The notes beneath the pieces were generated by a model, which saw only the letters and a program-made list of their open reading frames with translations, did not search any database and was not told the origin of the DNA. This document shows, in pieces, positions 5,366 to 5,476 of a stretch of DNA of 5,476 nucleotides (positions within the stretch are counted from its first letter, which is position 1; each line of letters starts with the position of its first letter). Position numbers and translations under genes: made by a program. This stretch comes from Pseudomonadota bacterium (GTDB lineage Bacteria > Pseudomonadota > Gammaproteobacteria > Steroidobacterales > Woeseiaceae): contig JADFKA010000142.1 of the NCBI GenBank assembly GCA_022565135.1, forward strand, positions 1-5,476. The letters run 5' to 3'.

Positions 5366-5405
5366 TCCCACTATGGCTTTCGTATCTCTTTGATGCATTA
5401 ATAAA

Positions 5406-5437
5406 GACCCCGCTGGTCGTGATTACCAGGAAATCAC
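5406..5437 (+). promoter_or_regulatory. dtd leader hairpins with the ribosome site in a loop
   Basis: Two adjacent hairpins precede dtd. GACC/GGTC (5406-5409 with 5415-5418) has a 5-nt loop. GTGATT/AATCAC (5419-5424 with 5432-5437) has a 7-nt loop ACCAGGA that presents the only AGGA before the start codon, at 5428-5431. The AGGA is 12 nt from the ATG in linear sequence; folding of the loop would alter the effective distance. A TAATAA at 5399-5404 could be the -10 of a promoter here, but no matching -35 was seen. Confidence 0.35.
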
Positions 5438-5443
5438 CGATAA

Positions 5444-5476
5444 ATGATTGGCCTGCTGCAGCGCGTGACGTCTGCC
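5444..5476 (+). CDS. dtd: D-aminoacyl-tRNA deacylase Dtd, N-terminal fragment
   Basis: The last 33 bases of the window, from ATG 5444, read MIGLLQRVTSA and run off the edge without a stop. Dtd proteins begin almost invariably with a pattern of the type M-x-x-[LV]-[IL]-Q-R-V-x-x-A; E. coli Dtd starts MIALIQRVTRA, so 8 of 11 residues are identical. Dtd removes D-amino acids wrongly attached to tRNA, in the cytoplasm; the conserved Q-R-V strand is part of the dimer core near the active site. Only 11 codons are visible, so the call rests on this signature plus a plausible start. The gene is divergent from dctP, and the 5201-5443 leader region lies upstream of it. Confidence 0.8.
   Translation, partial: MIGLLQRVTSA

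Noticed and set aside
5195..5398. 67-codon minus-strand reading frame over the structured block
   Set aside because: Its composition is rich in G, R, P and W with no recognisable family pattern, it has no ribosome site, and it runs through the terminator hairpin. The RNA-like folding is a better explanation.

Overview
The window looks like chromosomal DNA from a free-living, probably marine or salt-adapted gammaproteobacterium. TrkA and TrkH closely resemble the enterobacterial and pseudomonad proteins: TrkH is 483 residues and aligns end to end with my recollection of E. coli TrkH. The other genes encode a tripartite TRAP transporter and the start of dtd. The taxon is an inference from protein resemblance only.

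Layout. Positions 2-304 hold the C-terminal end of trkA (+). TrkH follows at 320-1771 (+). The two TRAP membrane subunits come next: dctQ at 1782-2303 (+, TTG start, 10 nt after trkH) and dctM at 2306-3679 (+, 2 nt after dctQ). The tight spacing suggests one trkA-trkH-dctQ-dctM transcript. A 204-bp gap (3680-3883) is almost filled by a foldback element with arms of about 40 bp (3702-3876), resembling a REPIN or MITE. The substrate-binding protein gene dctP lies beyond it on the opposite strand (3884-4978, -), so dctP converges on dctQM instead of being co-directional with them.

The 465-bp gap from 4979 to 5443 separates dctP (-) from a gene leaving the window on the + strand. The last 11 codons of the window (5444-5476) read MIGLLQRVTSA, the signature N-terminus of Dtd, D-aminoacyl-tRNA deacylase. 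The gap holds a structured dctP leader, an AT-rich promoter zone with a perfect DnaA box and phased AATTATC repeats, and a GC-rich, highly structured block. That block ends in a minus-strand intrinsic terminator that no protein gene explains. It is the best candidate for something undescribed: a small RNA of roughly 160 nt.

How the genes work together. TrkA gates the TrkH potassium channel-like subunit. DctP captures an organic acid, probably a 2-oxoacid or hydroxyacid judging by its resemblance to TakP, and delivers it to the DctQM membrane complex, which uses the sodium gradient. Cotranscription of K+ uptake with a Na+-driven symporter would fit a shared response to ion or osmotic conditions; this is inference.
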